This document shows positions 56,038 to 64,000 of a stretch of 64,000 nt of DNA, in pieces. The position numbers and the translations under genes were made by a program. Every line of letters starts with the position of its first letter. Within the stretch, counting starts at the first letter, position 1. This DNA comes from Rhodospirillaceae bacterium (GTDB taxonomy: Bacteria; Pseudomonadota; Alphaproteobacteria; Kiloniellales; DSM-21159). The notes below the pieces were generated by a model. That model was not told the DNA's origin. It was given only the letters and a program-made list of their open reading frames with translations, and did not search any database. Where the stretch lies: NCBI GenBank assembly GCA_006969625.1, contig CP030885.1:4537430-4601429 (forward strand), read 5' to 3'.

Positions 56038-57089
56038 GCCGCGCTCTCCCGGTGGGCACCTGCCGGCGGGCTCAGCTCGTCGAGCGGCCAGCGCGGCCGG
56101 GCACGCGCAGACAGCGGATCGCGCTGTCCCAGGCGCAGCCGCTCCAGTCCGGCCCAGGCGATCATCGCCGCGTTGTCGGTACACAGGCGCGCCGGCGGCG
56201 CCACCAGGCGGGTGCCGGCCATCTCCGCCACCTGGGCCAGCCGCGCGCGGATCCCGGCGTTGGCGGCGACGCCGCCGGCGACCACCAGGGGTCCCGGCCG
56301 GCCGGTCTCGGCGGCGAAGCGCTGCAGCGCCGCCGTCGTGCGGTCGGCCAGCACCTCGGCGACGGCGGCCTGGAAACCGGCGGCCAGATCGTCGCGGTCC
56401 TGCGGCGAGAGCGCGCCGAGCTTTTCGACCCGGCTGCGCACCGCCGTCTTCAGGCCGGAGAAGGAGAAGTCGCAGCCGGGCCGCCCCTTCATCGGGCGCG
56501 GCAGGGCGAAGCGCGCCGGGTCGCCGACGGCCGCCGCGCGCTCGACCGCCGGTCCGCCGGGATAGCCGAGGCCGAGCAGCTTGGCGGTCTTGTCGAAGGC
56601 CTCGCCCACCGCGTCGTCGATGGTGCCGCCGTAGCGCCGGTAGCGGCCGACCCGCTCGACCGCCAGAAGCTGGCAGTGGCCGCCGGAGACCAGCAGCAGC
56701 AGGTAGGGGAACTCCAGGCCGTCGGTCAGGCGCGCGGTCAGCGCGTGGCCCTCCAGGTGGTTGACCGCGACGAAAGGCAGGCCGCGGGCCGCGGCGATCG
56801 CCTTGCCGGTCATGGCGCCGACCAGCACGCCGCCGATCAGGCCGGGCCCCAGGGTCGCCGCCACCCCGTTCAGGTCCTCGAAGCCGAGACCCGCCTCACG
56901 CAGCGCTGCGGCCACCAGGCCGTCGAGATGCTCCAGATGGGCGCGCGCGGCGATCTCCGGCACGACGCCGCCGTAGGGGCTGTGCTCGTCCAGTTGCGAG
57001 AGGACGAGATTGGCCCGAATCTCGCGCGCGTCGCTCACAATGGCGACCGCGGTTTCGTCGCAAGAGGATTCCAGGCCGAGGACCAGCAT
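56034..57089 (-). CDS. tsaD: TsaD, t6A threonylcarbamoyltransferase catalytic subunit
   Basis: This is a 351-residue ASKHA protein. Metal-binding His111 and His115 are in VNHLEGH, with [14 protein letters not shown] at the N-terminus and [12 protein letters not shown] near the end. With TsaB, TsaE and a separate TsaC it makes t6A37 on tRNA. ATG at 57089 is the family-standard start. Its start codon overlaps the divergent hydrolase start by two bases. Confidence 0.95.
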   Translation of the reverse strand: MLVLGLESSCDETAVAIVSDAREIRANLVLSQLDEHSPYGGVVPEIAARAHLEHLDGLVAAALREAGLGFEDLNGVAATLGPGLIGGVLVGAMTGKAIAAARGLPFVAVNHLEGHALTARLTDGLEFPYLLLLVSGGHCQLLAVERVGRYRRYGGTIDDAVGEAFDKTAKLLGLGYPGGPAVERAAAVGDPARFALPRPMKGRPGCDFSFSGLKTAVRSRVEKLGALSPQDRDDLAAGFQAAVAEVLADRTTAALQRFAAETGRPGPLVVAGGVAANAGIRARLAQVAEMAGTRLVAPPARLCTDNAAMIAWAGLERLRLGQRDPLSARARPRWPLDELSPPAGAHRESAA

Positions 57090-58089
57090 GACCCCAAGAT
57101 GGAAACCCGCGCCCCAGTTTGGCAAGCGCGCACTGGGTCTGCTGTGGGCCCTGGCCGCACTGGTCCTGGCGAGCGGCTTTCAGGCGAGCGACGAGCGGCT
57201 GTTCGCGGTGCCGGGCGGCAGCGGCGCCTGGCTGTCCCCCGGGCCGGCGCTCGGCGGCGGCGATCCCCTCGCCCTCGCCGACGCCGCGGCCACGGTCGTG
57301 CTCGTCTACAATCACGGCAGCGAGTCGGAGGGCGAGGCCGACCCCTGCGTACCGACCGCGCGGATCGGCAGCACCACGCCGCGCATCGTGCGCAATCTCG
57401 CGGGCGACATGGTGGCCGGCCGACGCCTGGCGGTTTTCGCCTTCTGCACGGCGACCAAGACCGGGCGCTTTCGCAACGACGGCACCGGCGGGCCGCCCAA
57501 GGTCGCCGGCCGGCGCGACGACATCAAGCGCTTGGTCGCCGCCCTGCGCCAGGCGGGGGTTCCGGCCGACCAGCTCTTCCTGATGGGCCACTCCGCCGGC
57601 GGCTTCGCCTCGCTGCTGGTCGAGCGCGACGCGCCGGACAGCCAGAACGCGGTGGTCGCCTTCGCCCCCGCCTTCGCCGGGCCGCGCGACGGCCGCTCGC
57701 CGGCCTGGTCGGCGCTGCGCCGGCGCTACGTCGCCCACCTCCAGCAGGGCCGCGAAATCGACGCGCTGGTCTTCGCCTTCGAGAACGACGCCTACAACCG
57801 GCCGGAGGACCTGAAGTTCCTGGAGACCGTACCCGGCGTGCGGTTGCGCGACCTGTCCAGCCGCAGCATCGCCGGCGTGAGCTGCGGCCTCGGCGTGCCG
57901 CATCGTACTGTCTTCCTCGACTGTTTCGGCCAGACTCAGGAAGGCGCGATCCACGCCTACCTGGCCGAGTGTCTGGCTACGCCCGGCCAGCGACCGGCCC
58001 AGCGACCAGGCGATCCTGCGCCGCAAGGCCAGCGACTGCAGCCGCCCGGCGCGCCCGGCCCCGAGGCGCCGACACCTGTGGTGCGGTGA
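57088..58089 (+). CDS. Exported alpha/beta-hydrolase-like protein
   Basis: This is a 333-residue protein. [20 protein letters not shown] near the N-terminus looks like a signal peptide. A G-x-S-x-G nucleophile is in [13 protein letters not shown], after [14 protein letters not shown] and the histidine-turn region. It may be an esterase or hydrolase acting in the periplasm; the substrate is unknown. ATG at 57088 has GAGGACC upstream and lies face to face with the tsaD start, sharing bases 57088-57089. The C-terminal 40 residues are Pro/Gln-rich. Confidence 0.72.
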   Translation: MTPRWKPAPQFGKRALGLLWALAALVLASGFQASDERLFAVPGGSGAWLSPGPALGGGDPLALADAAATVVLVYNHGSESEGEADPCVPTARIGSTTPRIVRNLAGDMVAGRRLAVFAFCTATKTGRFRNDGTGGPPKVAGRRDDIKRLVAALRQAGVPADQLFLMGHSAGGFASLLVERDAPDSQNAVVAFAPAFAGPRDGRSPAWSALRRRYVAHLQQGREIDALVFAFENDAYNRPEDLKFLETVPGVRLRDLSSRSIAGVSCGLGVPHRTVFLDCFGQTQEGAIHAYLAECLATPGQRPAQRPGDPAPQGQRLQPPGAPGPEAPTPVVR

Positions 58090-58145
58090 GCGGCGCGCCG
58101 GGCGCTTGCCAAGGCGGCAGGCGGCGCGTAAGGCTTGGCGCCGCC

Positions 58146-59099
58146 ATGACAGAGACCGCCCCGCTGATCCGCCTCGGCACCCGAGGCAGCCCGCTTGCCC
58201 TCGCCCAGGCCCACGAGACCGAACGCCGTCTGAAGGCGGCCCATCCGGAGCTGGCGGAGCCGGGGGCGGTCGAGATCGTCGTCATCAAGACCACCGGCGA
58301 CCGGGTGGTCGACCGGCCGCTGGCGGAGATCGGCGGCAAGGGCCTGTTCACCAAGGAGATCGAGGCGGCGCTGACGGACGGGCGCATCGACGCGGCGGTG
58401 CACTCCATGAAGGACGTGCCGACCTGGCTGTCGGACGGCATGGCGCTGGCCGCCTTCCTGCCGCGCGAGGACGTGCGCGACGCCTTCTTCTCGCCGCACG
58501 GCGACACCCTGGCCGCGCTGCCGTCCGGCGCCGTCGTCGGCAGCGCCTCGCTGCGGCGCCAGGCGCAGATCCTGGCGGCGCGCCCGGACCTGAAGGTCAC
58601 GCTGATCCGCGGCAACGTCGACACCCGCCTGCGCAAGCTGGCCGAGGGCGAGGTGGACGCCACCCTGCTGGCGGCCGCCGGGCTGAACCGGCTCGGGCGC
58701 GGCGAGGCGATCCAGACGCACCTTTCGCCCGAGGAGATGCTGCCGGCCGTCGCACAGGGCGCCATCGGGATCGAGGTGCGCGCCGACGACGCACGCACGT
58801 ACGCGTACGTGCGTGCCCTCAACGATACCCTGACGGAGCGGCGCGTGACCGCCGAGCGCGCCTGCCTGGAGGTGCTCGACGGCTCCTGCCGCACGCCGAT
58901 CGCCGCCTTGGCCGAGGCGGTGGAAGGCGATCGTCTGAGGCTGCGGGCGCTGGTCGCCGAGCCGAATGGCCGTGCCGCCTGGCGCGCCAGCCGCGAGGGC
59001 GTGCTGTCGGACGGCGTGGCCCTGGGGCGCGATGCTGGTGCGGAGTTGCGTTCGGCGGCCGGCGAAGCCTTCTTCGAGCGGCTGGCCGACCTCTTCTGA
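58146..59099 (+). CDS. hemC: Hydroxymethylbilane synthase (porphobilinogen deaminase)
   Basis: This is a 317-residue enzyme. RLGTRGSPLALAQA, HSMKDVP and the dipyrromethane-binding Cys248 in LDGSCRTPIAA are diagnostic. It condenses four porphobilinogens to hydroxymethylbilane. Length and residue order match E. coli HemC through the region of the 26-base palindrome at 58791. ATG at 58146; the stop overlaps the next start (TGATG). Confidence 0.96.
   Translation: MTETAPLIRLGTRGSPLALAQAHETERRLKAAHPELAEPGAVEIVVIKTTGDRVVDRPLAEIGGKGLFTKEIEAALTDGRIDAAVHSMKDVPTWLSDGMALAAFLPREDVRDAFFSPHGDTLAALPSGAVVGSASLRRQAQILAARPDLKVTLIRGNVDTRLRKLAEGEVDATLLAAAGLNRLGRGEAIQTHLSPEEMLPAVAQGAIGIEVRADDARTYAYVRALNDTLTERRVTAERACLEVLDGSCRTPIAALAEAVEGDRLRLRALVAEPNGRAAWRASREGVLSDGVALGRDAGAELRSAAGEAFFERLADLF
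58791..58816. repeat. Perfect 26-bp palindrome inside hemC
   Basis: GCACGCACGTACG (58791-58803) is followed with no spacer by its exact reverse complement CGTACGTGCGTGC (58804-58816). It encodes hemC residues about 216-224 (ARTYAYVRA). The protein aligns with the family without insertion here, so the palindrome formed within normal coding sequence. It might bind a protein or be a chance product of GC-rich codons. Confidence 0.85.
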
Positions 59100-61669
59100 T
59101 GCGCCTGCTGGTCACCCGCCCGCCGGAGGACGCCGCACGCTTCGTCGCGGCGCTTCGGGCGGCGGGCCACACGTCGGTCGTCGCGCCGCTGCTGGAGATC
59201 GCAGTACACGCCGAAACGCCCGACCTGGCCGACGTCCAGGCCCTGCTGTTCACCAGCGCCAACGGCGTGCGCGCCTTCGCCGCCAACAGCGGGCGACGCG
59301 ACCTGCCGGTCTTCGCGGTCGGCGACCGCACCGCCGAAGTGGCGCACGAGGCGGGCTTCCGCGACGTCCGCTCGGCCGCCGGCGACGTCGAGGCGCTGGG
59401 CGAGCTGGCGACGGCACAGGCGGATCCGGCGGCCGGGGCGCTGCTGCACGTCGCCGGCTCCAACCGCGCCGGGGACCTGGCGGGCGTATTGCAGAACGCC
59501 GGGTTCGCGGTGCGCCGCGCCGTGCTCTACGAGGCGCGGCCGGTCCAGGCTTTGCCGGAGGCGGCGCGCAACGCGCTGGCGCAAGGCGCTGTCGACGGCG
59601 TCGGCTTTTTCTCTCCCCGCACGGCGAGAAGCTTTGTTAGGCTCGTACGTGCGGCTGGCTTGTCGCACACGACGAAAGGGTTGACGGCGGTCTGCCTCAG
59701 CCCGGCCGTGGCCGAGGCCGCACGCGACCTGACGTGGCGAGACGTACGGGTGGCGCCGACCCCGACTCAGGAAGCCTTGCTGGCGCAGATCGGCGGCTCC
59801 GGGGTCGGACCGGACGGGGAGACGGCGTACGGCCCCCCGCCGTACGCGCAAGCATCGGAAGAGGACAGCCGCATGGCCGAGCAAGGCGAGACGCCGCGCA
59901 AGCCGCAGGATGGAGCGGACAAGGATCGCGCCGAAGCCGAGGGTGTCGAGGAAACCGCGGGTGCCGAAACGCAGGCCGCCGAGACGGACGGCGCCAAGGA
60001 CACCGAGCCGGCGCCGAGCACGCCGGCCGCGAGCGAGGGCAACGTCGCCGAGACGGTGATCGCACGCTTCGGCGGGCTGCGCCCGACGGCGACCAAACTG
60101 GGCGTCGCGGTCTCGACCGTACAGGGCTGGAAGGCGCGCGGGCACATCCCGCCGGCCCGCCACGAGGAGGTGCGCAGCGCCGCGGCCGAGCACGGCATCG
60201 ACCTCGCCGACCTGGACCTGGGCGCCGGCGCCGAGCCTGGCGAGCAGGGCGCGGCGCCGGGAGTCGCGCCGGGCGAGCCGGTGCCGGCCGAAGCCGGCGG
60301 GGCGGAGCGCCGGGGCGAAGCGGAAGAGGCGAGCACCGATCTGGCCGGCGTCGCCACGGCGCCGGGGCCGAACCCCTGGGAGACGGCGGCCGGCAGCGGC
60401 GCCCCCTCGGGCAGCGGTGCGGTGCGCGCGGAGGGATCCGAGAACGTGCCGGAGGCGGCGCGCGAGCCGGCCGAGCCGAGCCCGTTGCCCGGCGCCATGC
60501 CGCCGCCGCCGAAGGGCGGCGCCGGCAGCGTCGTGCTCGGCCTTGGCCTGGCGATCGTGCTGTTCGCCGCCGGTGCTGTCGGCGCCGTCTACACCCGCGA
60601 CATCTGGCAAGCCTACCTGCCGGCGGCGCCGGCCGACCCGCTGCAGCAGCAGGTGAGCGCGCTGGAGCAGCGTCTGCAGGCTCTGGAGTCGAGCGCGCAA
60701 ACGGCAGCGCCCGCGGTCGACCCCGAACGGGTGGACGGTCTGGCGCAGTCGCTCGAGCAGCTCTCCGCCCGGGTCGAGGCGCTGGGCGAGACGGTCGGCA
60801 CCGCCCCGGACGGACCCGCGGCGGACTCCGGCGCGCTGGAAGAGCTGCGGAGCCGGGTCGCCGCGCTACAGGAGCGCCTCGACGCGCTGCCGTCGCCGGA
60901 GGCGGATCCCGCACCGGCCGAGCCCGGCGTCGATCCGGCCCAAGTCGCCGGCCTGGAGCAGGAAGTCGCACGGCTGCAGAGCCGGGTCGAGGGCCTGCAA
61001 GGAGAGCTGGCGGGCCAGCCCGCAGCGGCCGACGCCGAGAGCGTGGCCGCGCTGCAGGGGCAGGTCGCCGAACTGTCCGGCCGGCTGGAGGAGGTCTCAC
61101 AGCGCGCCCGGCAGGCGGCAACGGCGCAGGCCGGCGACAGCGGCTTCGCGCTGGCGCTCGGCCAGTTGCGCGACGCCCTGCGCTTCGCCGCACCCTTCGC
61201 CGCCGAACTGCAGGCGGTGCGCGCCCTGATGCCCGCGGAGGATCCGCTGACCGAGGCGCTGGCGCCGCTGGCCGCGCATGCCGACACTGGCGTGCCGACC
61301 CGCGACGAACTGCGCGCGCGCTTCGAGCCGATGGCGCGCCGCGTGGTCGCCGCCAGCTACGACGAGAGCTGGAGCGGCCGTCTGATGTCGCGCATCTCCG
61401 AGGCGGTCAGCGTGCGGCCGGTCGGCGACGTCGAGGGCGAGAGCGCGCGGGCCCGCATCGCCCGCGCCGACGCCGACCTGGGACGCGAGGACCTGGCCGG
61501 CGCGGTGGCCGAGCTGCAGGGCCTGGAGGGCGAGGCCGCGGCCGCGGCGCAGCCCTGGCTGGGCGACGCCGAGGCGCGGCTCGCCGCCGAGCAGGCGCTT
61601 GCCGAGCTGACCCGGCGCACCCTGGAACGCCTGACGCCGGCCGCCTCCGCGGCGGCGGCCAGCGAGTAA
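59099..61669 (+). CDS. hemD: HemD - HTH - Mic60/mitofilin continuous reading frame
   Basis: One frame of 856 residues without a stop. Residues 1-232 are uroporphyrinogen-III synthase (MRLLVTRPPEDAARFVAAL, LLFTSANGVRAF, FFSPRTARSF, VAPTPTQEALLAQIG). Residues 233-258 are a linker. Residues about 319-366 form a Cro-like HTH (VIARFGGLRPTATKLGVAV then STVQGWKARGHIPPARHEEV). A Pro/Ala/Glu-rich region follows, then a membrane helix at 478-498, heptad-rich coiled coil at about 513-675 and a C-terminal mitofilin-type helical domain (680-845). ATG at 59099 overlaps the hemC stop. ATG at 59873 with GAGGACAGCCGC upstream could start a separate Mic60 of 598 residues. Mic60 shapes inner membranes in bacteria with cristae-like structures. 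Confidence 0.88.
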   Translation: MRLLVTRPPEDAARFVAALRAAGHTSVVAPLLEIAVHAETPDLADVQALLFTSANGVRAFAANSGRRDLPVFAVGDRTAEVAHEAGFRDVRSAAGDVEALGELATAQADPAAGALLHVAGSNRAGDLAGVLQNAGFAVRRAVLYEARPVQALPEAARNALAQGAVDGVGFFSPRTARSFVRLVRAAGLSHTTKGLTAVCLSPAVAEAARDLTWRDVRVAPTPTQEALLAQIGGSGVGPDGETAYGPPPYAQASEEDSRMAEQGETPRKPQDGADKDRAEAEGVEETAGAETQAAETDGAKDTEPAPSTPAASEGNVAETVIARFGGLRPTATKLGVAVSTVQGWKARGHIPPARHEEVRSAAAEHGIDLADLDLGAGAEPGEQGAAPGVAPGEPVPAEAGGAERRGEAEEASTDLAGVATAPGPNPWETAAGSGAPSGSGAVRAEGSENVPEAAREPAEPSPLPGAMPPPPKGGAGSVVLGLGLAIVLFAAGAVGAVYTRDIWQAYLPAAPADPLQQQVSALEQRLQALESSAQTAAPAVDPERVDGLAQSLEQLSARVEALGETVGTAPDGPAADSGALEELRSRVAALQERLDALPSPEADPAPAEPGVDPAQVAGLEQEVARLQSRVEGLQGELAGQPAAADAESVAALQGQVAELSGRLEEVSQRARQAATAQAGDSGFALALGQLRDALRFAAPFAAELQAVRALMPAEDPLTEALAPLAAHADTGVPTRDELRARFEPMARRVVAASYDESWSGRLMSRISEAVSVRPVGDVEGESARARIARADADLGREDLAGAVAELQGLEGEAAAAAQPWLGDAEARLAAEQALAELTRRTLERLTPAASAAAASE
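59825..59847 (+). repeat. Hairpin between HemD and Mic60 coding parts
   Basis: GCGTACGGC (59825-59833) and GCCGTACGC (59839-59847) form a perfect 9-bp stem with a CCCCC loop. It lies in the HemD-Mic60 linker, 25 bases before the internal ATG at 59873. No T-run follows, so it is not an intrinsic terminator. It may affect mRNA stability or internal initiation. Confidence 0.55.
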
Positions 61670-61684
61670 CGGGGAGGCGCCGCC

Positions 61685-63085
61685 ATGATCCGCACCCTGG
61701 TCTACTTCGCCCTGGTCGCCGCGGCCATCGCCGTCGCCTACCTGCTGGTCCTGGTGGTGCCAGGCCAGGTCGCCGTCGAGTGGCTGGGCTGGCGCCTGGA
61801 GACCTCGATCGCCGTCGCCATCCTGGCGCTGCTGGTGATCTGCGCCCTCGCCGCCGTGCTGTACTACGGCTGGCGCCTGGTGCGCCGGGCGCCGCGCGAC
61901 TTCTGGAGCCAGCACAACCTGGAACGCCGCAACCGCGGCTACCGGGCGCTCAGTCACGGCCTGGTCGCCGTCGCCGCCGGCGACGCGCACGAGGCCAAGC
62001 GCTGGTCCGGCAAGGCCGAGAAGCTGCTGGGCGACCAGCCGCTGTCGCGCCTGCTGTCGGCCCAGGCGGCGCAGCTTTCCGGCGACTCCCAGGCGGCGCG
62101 CGACTGGTTCAAGAAGATGCTGGAGGCCGAGGAGACCCGCTTCCTCGGCCTGCGCGGCCTGCTGATGCAGGCGCTGCGCGACGGCGACGACGCGGCGGCG
62201 CTCGCCTACCTGCGCCAGGCCAAGGAGCTGCGGCCGGAGACGCCCTGGGTGATCGACCACCTGTTCGAGGTCGCCCAGCGGCGCGGCGACCTGAAGACCG
62301 CCGAGCAGGCGACCCTGGCGGCGGCACGCTATGCCGTCTGGCCGCGCGAGGTGGCCTACCGCAAGCGCGCCGTGGTGCTGACCGCGCGCGCCGAGCGGGC
62401 GCTGGAAGCCGGCGACGAGGCGAGCGCGCGCGCCGACGCCGAGGAGGCGCTGCGCACCGTGCCGGACCTGGTCCCGGCCGCCCTGGTCAAGGCGCGCCTG
62501 GAGGCGGCGCGCGGCAAGGAGCGCCGGGCGGCGAGCCTGCTGGAGAAGGTCTGGAAGAGCGCGCCGCACCCGGACCTGGCGCAGGCCTACCTGGATCTGC
62601 GCCCGAAGGAGACGGCGCTCGCCCAGGTCAAGCGGATCGAACGCCTGACCGCCGGCAACCCAACGCACCTGGAAAGCCGCGTCGCCCGCGCCCGGGCGGC
62701 GCTCGACGCCGAGCTGTGGGGCGAGGCGCGCAAATACCTGCAGCTCGCCACCGGCGAGCATCCTGACCGCCGCGTGTGCTACCTGATGGCCGAGGTGGAG
62801 CAGCGCGAGACCGGCGACCGCGCCGCCTCCCACGACTGGCTGCGCCGCGCCGAGCAGGCGGACCTGGAGCCGCTGTGGGTGTGCGACGCCTGCGGCGCCG
62901 CCTCGCGCGCCTGGTCGGCCGCCTGCGGCAACTGCGGCAGCTTCGACAGCCTCGCCTGGCGCAGCCCGCTGCAGGTCGCGCCGATGGCCGAGGCGGAGTC
63001 GCCGCTGCACGCCGACGAGACGGCGACCGGCCACGCGGTGGTGGTGCGCGCCGAGCAAAAGCGCCCGGAGGCAGCACCCGCCTGA
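61685..63085 (+). CDS. HemY-like TPR membrane protein with C-terminal zinc ribbon
   Basis: This is a 466-residue protein. Two N-terminal membrane helices (about 5-27 and 42-62) precede the HemY_N/TPR region (FWSQHNLERRNRGYRALSHGL, then repeated helical pairs to about 395). The C-terminus has a CDACG...CGNCGSFDSLAW zinc-ribbon of the rubredoxin-like, LapB type. It is not the enzyme protoporphyrinogen oxidase, despite the name. It follows the HemD-Mic60 frame by 15 bases. Known alphaproteobacterial loci place it with Mic60. Confidence 0.88.
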   Translation: MIRTLVYFALVAAAIAVAYLLVLVVPGQVAVEWLGWRLETSIAVAILALLVICALAAVLYYGWRLVRRAPRDFWSQHNLERRNRGYRALSHGLVAVAAGDAHEAKRWSGKAEKLLGDQPLSRLLSAQAAQLSGDSQAARDWFKKMLEAEETRFLGLRGLLMQALRDGDDAAALAYLRQAKELRPETPWVIDHLFEVAQRRGDLKTAEQATLAAARYAVWPREVAYRKRAVVLTARAERALEAGDEASARADAEEALRTVPDLVPAALVKARLEAARGKERRAASLLEKVWKSAPHPDLAQAYLDLRPKETALAQVKRIERLTAGNPTHLESRVARARAALDAELWGEARKYLQLATGEHPDRRVCYLMAEVEQRETGDRAASHDWLRRAEQADLEPLWVCDACGAASRAWSAACGNCGSFDSLAWRSPLQVAPMAEAESPLHADETATGHAVVVRAEQKRPEAAPA

Positions 63086-63516
63086 GGTTAGGGCCGCGGC
63101 GCGGCCTGCCTCGGTCCCACGTCGCTCGATCCGGAGTGGTCGAAGATCAGGCGGCAGCGCTCGTCGCTGAGCCACGCCGGACCGGGCCGGCGACTGTTCC
63201 GACCACAGCGCACCCGGGACAACCGCGGCGACGGCAGAGCCGACGCTGCGCCGTCCTGCCTCCCCGTATCCGCCGTCCACCGTCGTCCGGGCCAAGCCGA
63301 GGACGGCCAGGCGGCCGGACCTCGGTGCTGACCGCCGCCGCAGTCTGCCGCCACAAGCGTCTACGACCGCCGAAGATCGACGCCGGCCGAAGATTGACGC
63401 CCGCCGCCCCCTGGATTACCTATGCGCCTCCCGCGGCAGGCGGGGGCCTAAGGCTCAACCGCACCGCCGCTCCGCGCCGGTGCTGGCCGCCAGATGCGGC
63501 CCGCCCTGCGCCCGGC
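63086..63516. other. Gene-free stretch before tRNA-Thr
   Basis: This is 431 bases with no convincing gene on either strand. Frames found here are short and lack conserved sequence. Short similar segments recur (CGCCGAAGATCGACGCC and CGGCCGAAGATTGACGCC around 63370-63410). The end probably holds the tRNA promoter. Confidence 0.5.
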
Positions 63517-63591
<75 letters not shown>

Positions 63592-63654
63592 GCAGCTTGC
63601 GTGTCCAGCCCGCCTCCTTAGCGCCGACAGAGAGCTCGTGCTATTGGAGGTGTC

Positions 63655-64000
63655 TCAGTCGAGGCGTTCCAGTGACGCGGGCGGAACCTCGATCCCCGCG
63701 AGATCCGGGTAGACGATGGTCAAGAGGCGCAAAGGGGTCTCCTCTCCCAAACGGACCGCGTACCACCTGCCGTCTTCTACCATCCACATCGTGCTCCCGT
63801 GGGCCCTGATCCGCCCCAGTTCCGGCGAGGAAAAGGTCGTGCGCGTCGGCACGAGAATGTAGGTGCGCCCTTCGGCCGTGCCGTCGATCACCCCGTCGTC
63901 GAGATCCATTTCGAAGGCCTCGAGACGGTCGAGCCACTCGGCCCCTGCGATGCTAGCGATCAGACGCTCGCGTGCCTGTTTCGGCGTGCTCTCGCCGACG
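63655..64000 (-). CDS. Hypothetical protein, 5' end cut by window edge
   Basis: The frame is open from the window end to a stop at 63655, so the gene starts beyond 64000. Upstream of an internal Met at 63909 the frame reads VGESTPKQARERLIASIAGAEW and continues LDRLEAFEMDLDDGVIDG. The rest is a beta-rich stretch (RTYILVPTRTTF, GSTMWMVEDGRWYAVRLG). I cannot assign a family. The upstream extension looks like real protein, so a start at 63909 is unlikely. Confidence 0.6.
   Translation of the reverse strand, partial: VGESTPKQARERLIASIAGAEWLDRLEAFEMDLDDGVIDGTAEGRTYILVPTRTTFSSPELGRIRAHGSTMWMVEDGRWYAVRLGEETPLRLLTIVYPDLAGIEVPPASLERLD

Noticed and set aside
57977..60700. 907-codon minus-strand frame opposite hemC and HemD-Mic60
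   Set aside because: It is a shadow of GC-rich coding sequence with no recognisable domains.

Overview
The window is very GC-rich chromosomal DNA with tightly packed genes and many ATGA, GTGA or TGATG couplings. The gene content points to an alphaproteobacterium, most likely of the Rhodospirillales type. The evidence is an Irr regulator beside fabA-fabB-fabI, a MucR/Ros regulator, an alphaproteobacterial Fur followed by ornithine-lipid genes, an amgK-murU-addB-addA-trxA block, and a hemC-hemD-Mic60-HemY block. No rRNA operon, insertion sequence, prophage or CRISPR array is visible. The species is not identified from the sequence.

Layout. 1-2.5 kb: the 3' part of a ComM/YifB-type ATPase, then two cold-shock protein genes that are tandem copies including leader and terminator. 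2.6-5 kb: tautomerase, polysaccharide deacetylase, nitroreductase. 5-9.1 kb: tsaB-rimI, mucR, fur-olsB-olsA. 9.2-11.8 kb: SOUL protein, an orphan, an MliC+META lipoprotein, a small membrane protein. 11.8-15 kb: pflB-pflA with an FNR/FixK-like box upstream. 15.2-18.9 kb: msrA, a DUF533 protein, an isolated Fic protein with its own palindrome, pgk. 19-22.1 kb: a MacA/MacB-like exporter as three overlapping genes. 22.1-26.4 kb: an oxidoreductase, DUF3501, a two-cluster Fe-S protein, rubrerythrin, an Irr-box-like site and irr. 26.7-29.5 kb: fabA, fabB, fabI. 29.7-36 kb: NUDIX hydrolase, orphans, and a 1390-residue RTX protein with two LamG modules and a PA14-like module.

36-48.4 kb: thioredoxin-reductase-like ferredoxin reductase, tsaE-amgK-murU, an AraC regulator with a TSUP transporter, addB-addA, thioredoxin. 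48.4-57.1 kb: a cysteine-less peroxiredoxin-like/prolyl-hydroxylase fusion, a lone receiver protein, a phosphodiesterase coupled to a HAD phosphatase, a ParDE pair, a methyltransferase, an SDR, DUF427 and YciI proteins, and a TIGR02466 oxygenase coupled to tsaD. 57.1-63.1 kb: an alpha/beta hydrolase, hemC, one continuous reading frame joining HemD to a Cro-like HTH, a membrane helix and a Mic60/mitofilin module, then a HemY-like TPR protein. A tRNA-Thr(CGT) and a gene cut by the window edge close the region.

Themes. Iron, heme and peroxide are linked: Fur, Irr, rubrerythrin with its Fe-S partner, hemC/hemD, and Mic60/HemY. Envelope functions recur: ornithine lipids, fatty-acid synthesis, MurNAc recycling, lipoproteins and an exporter. 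Three t6A genes (tsaB, tsaE, tsaD) lie at three separate loci. The item most worth following up is the uninterrupted HemD-HTH-Mic60 frame, which is either a real fusion protein or one frame serving two start sites.
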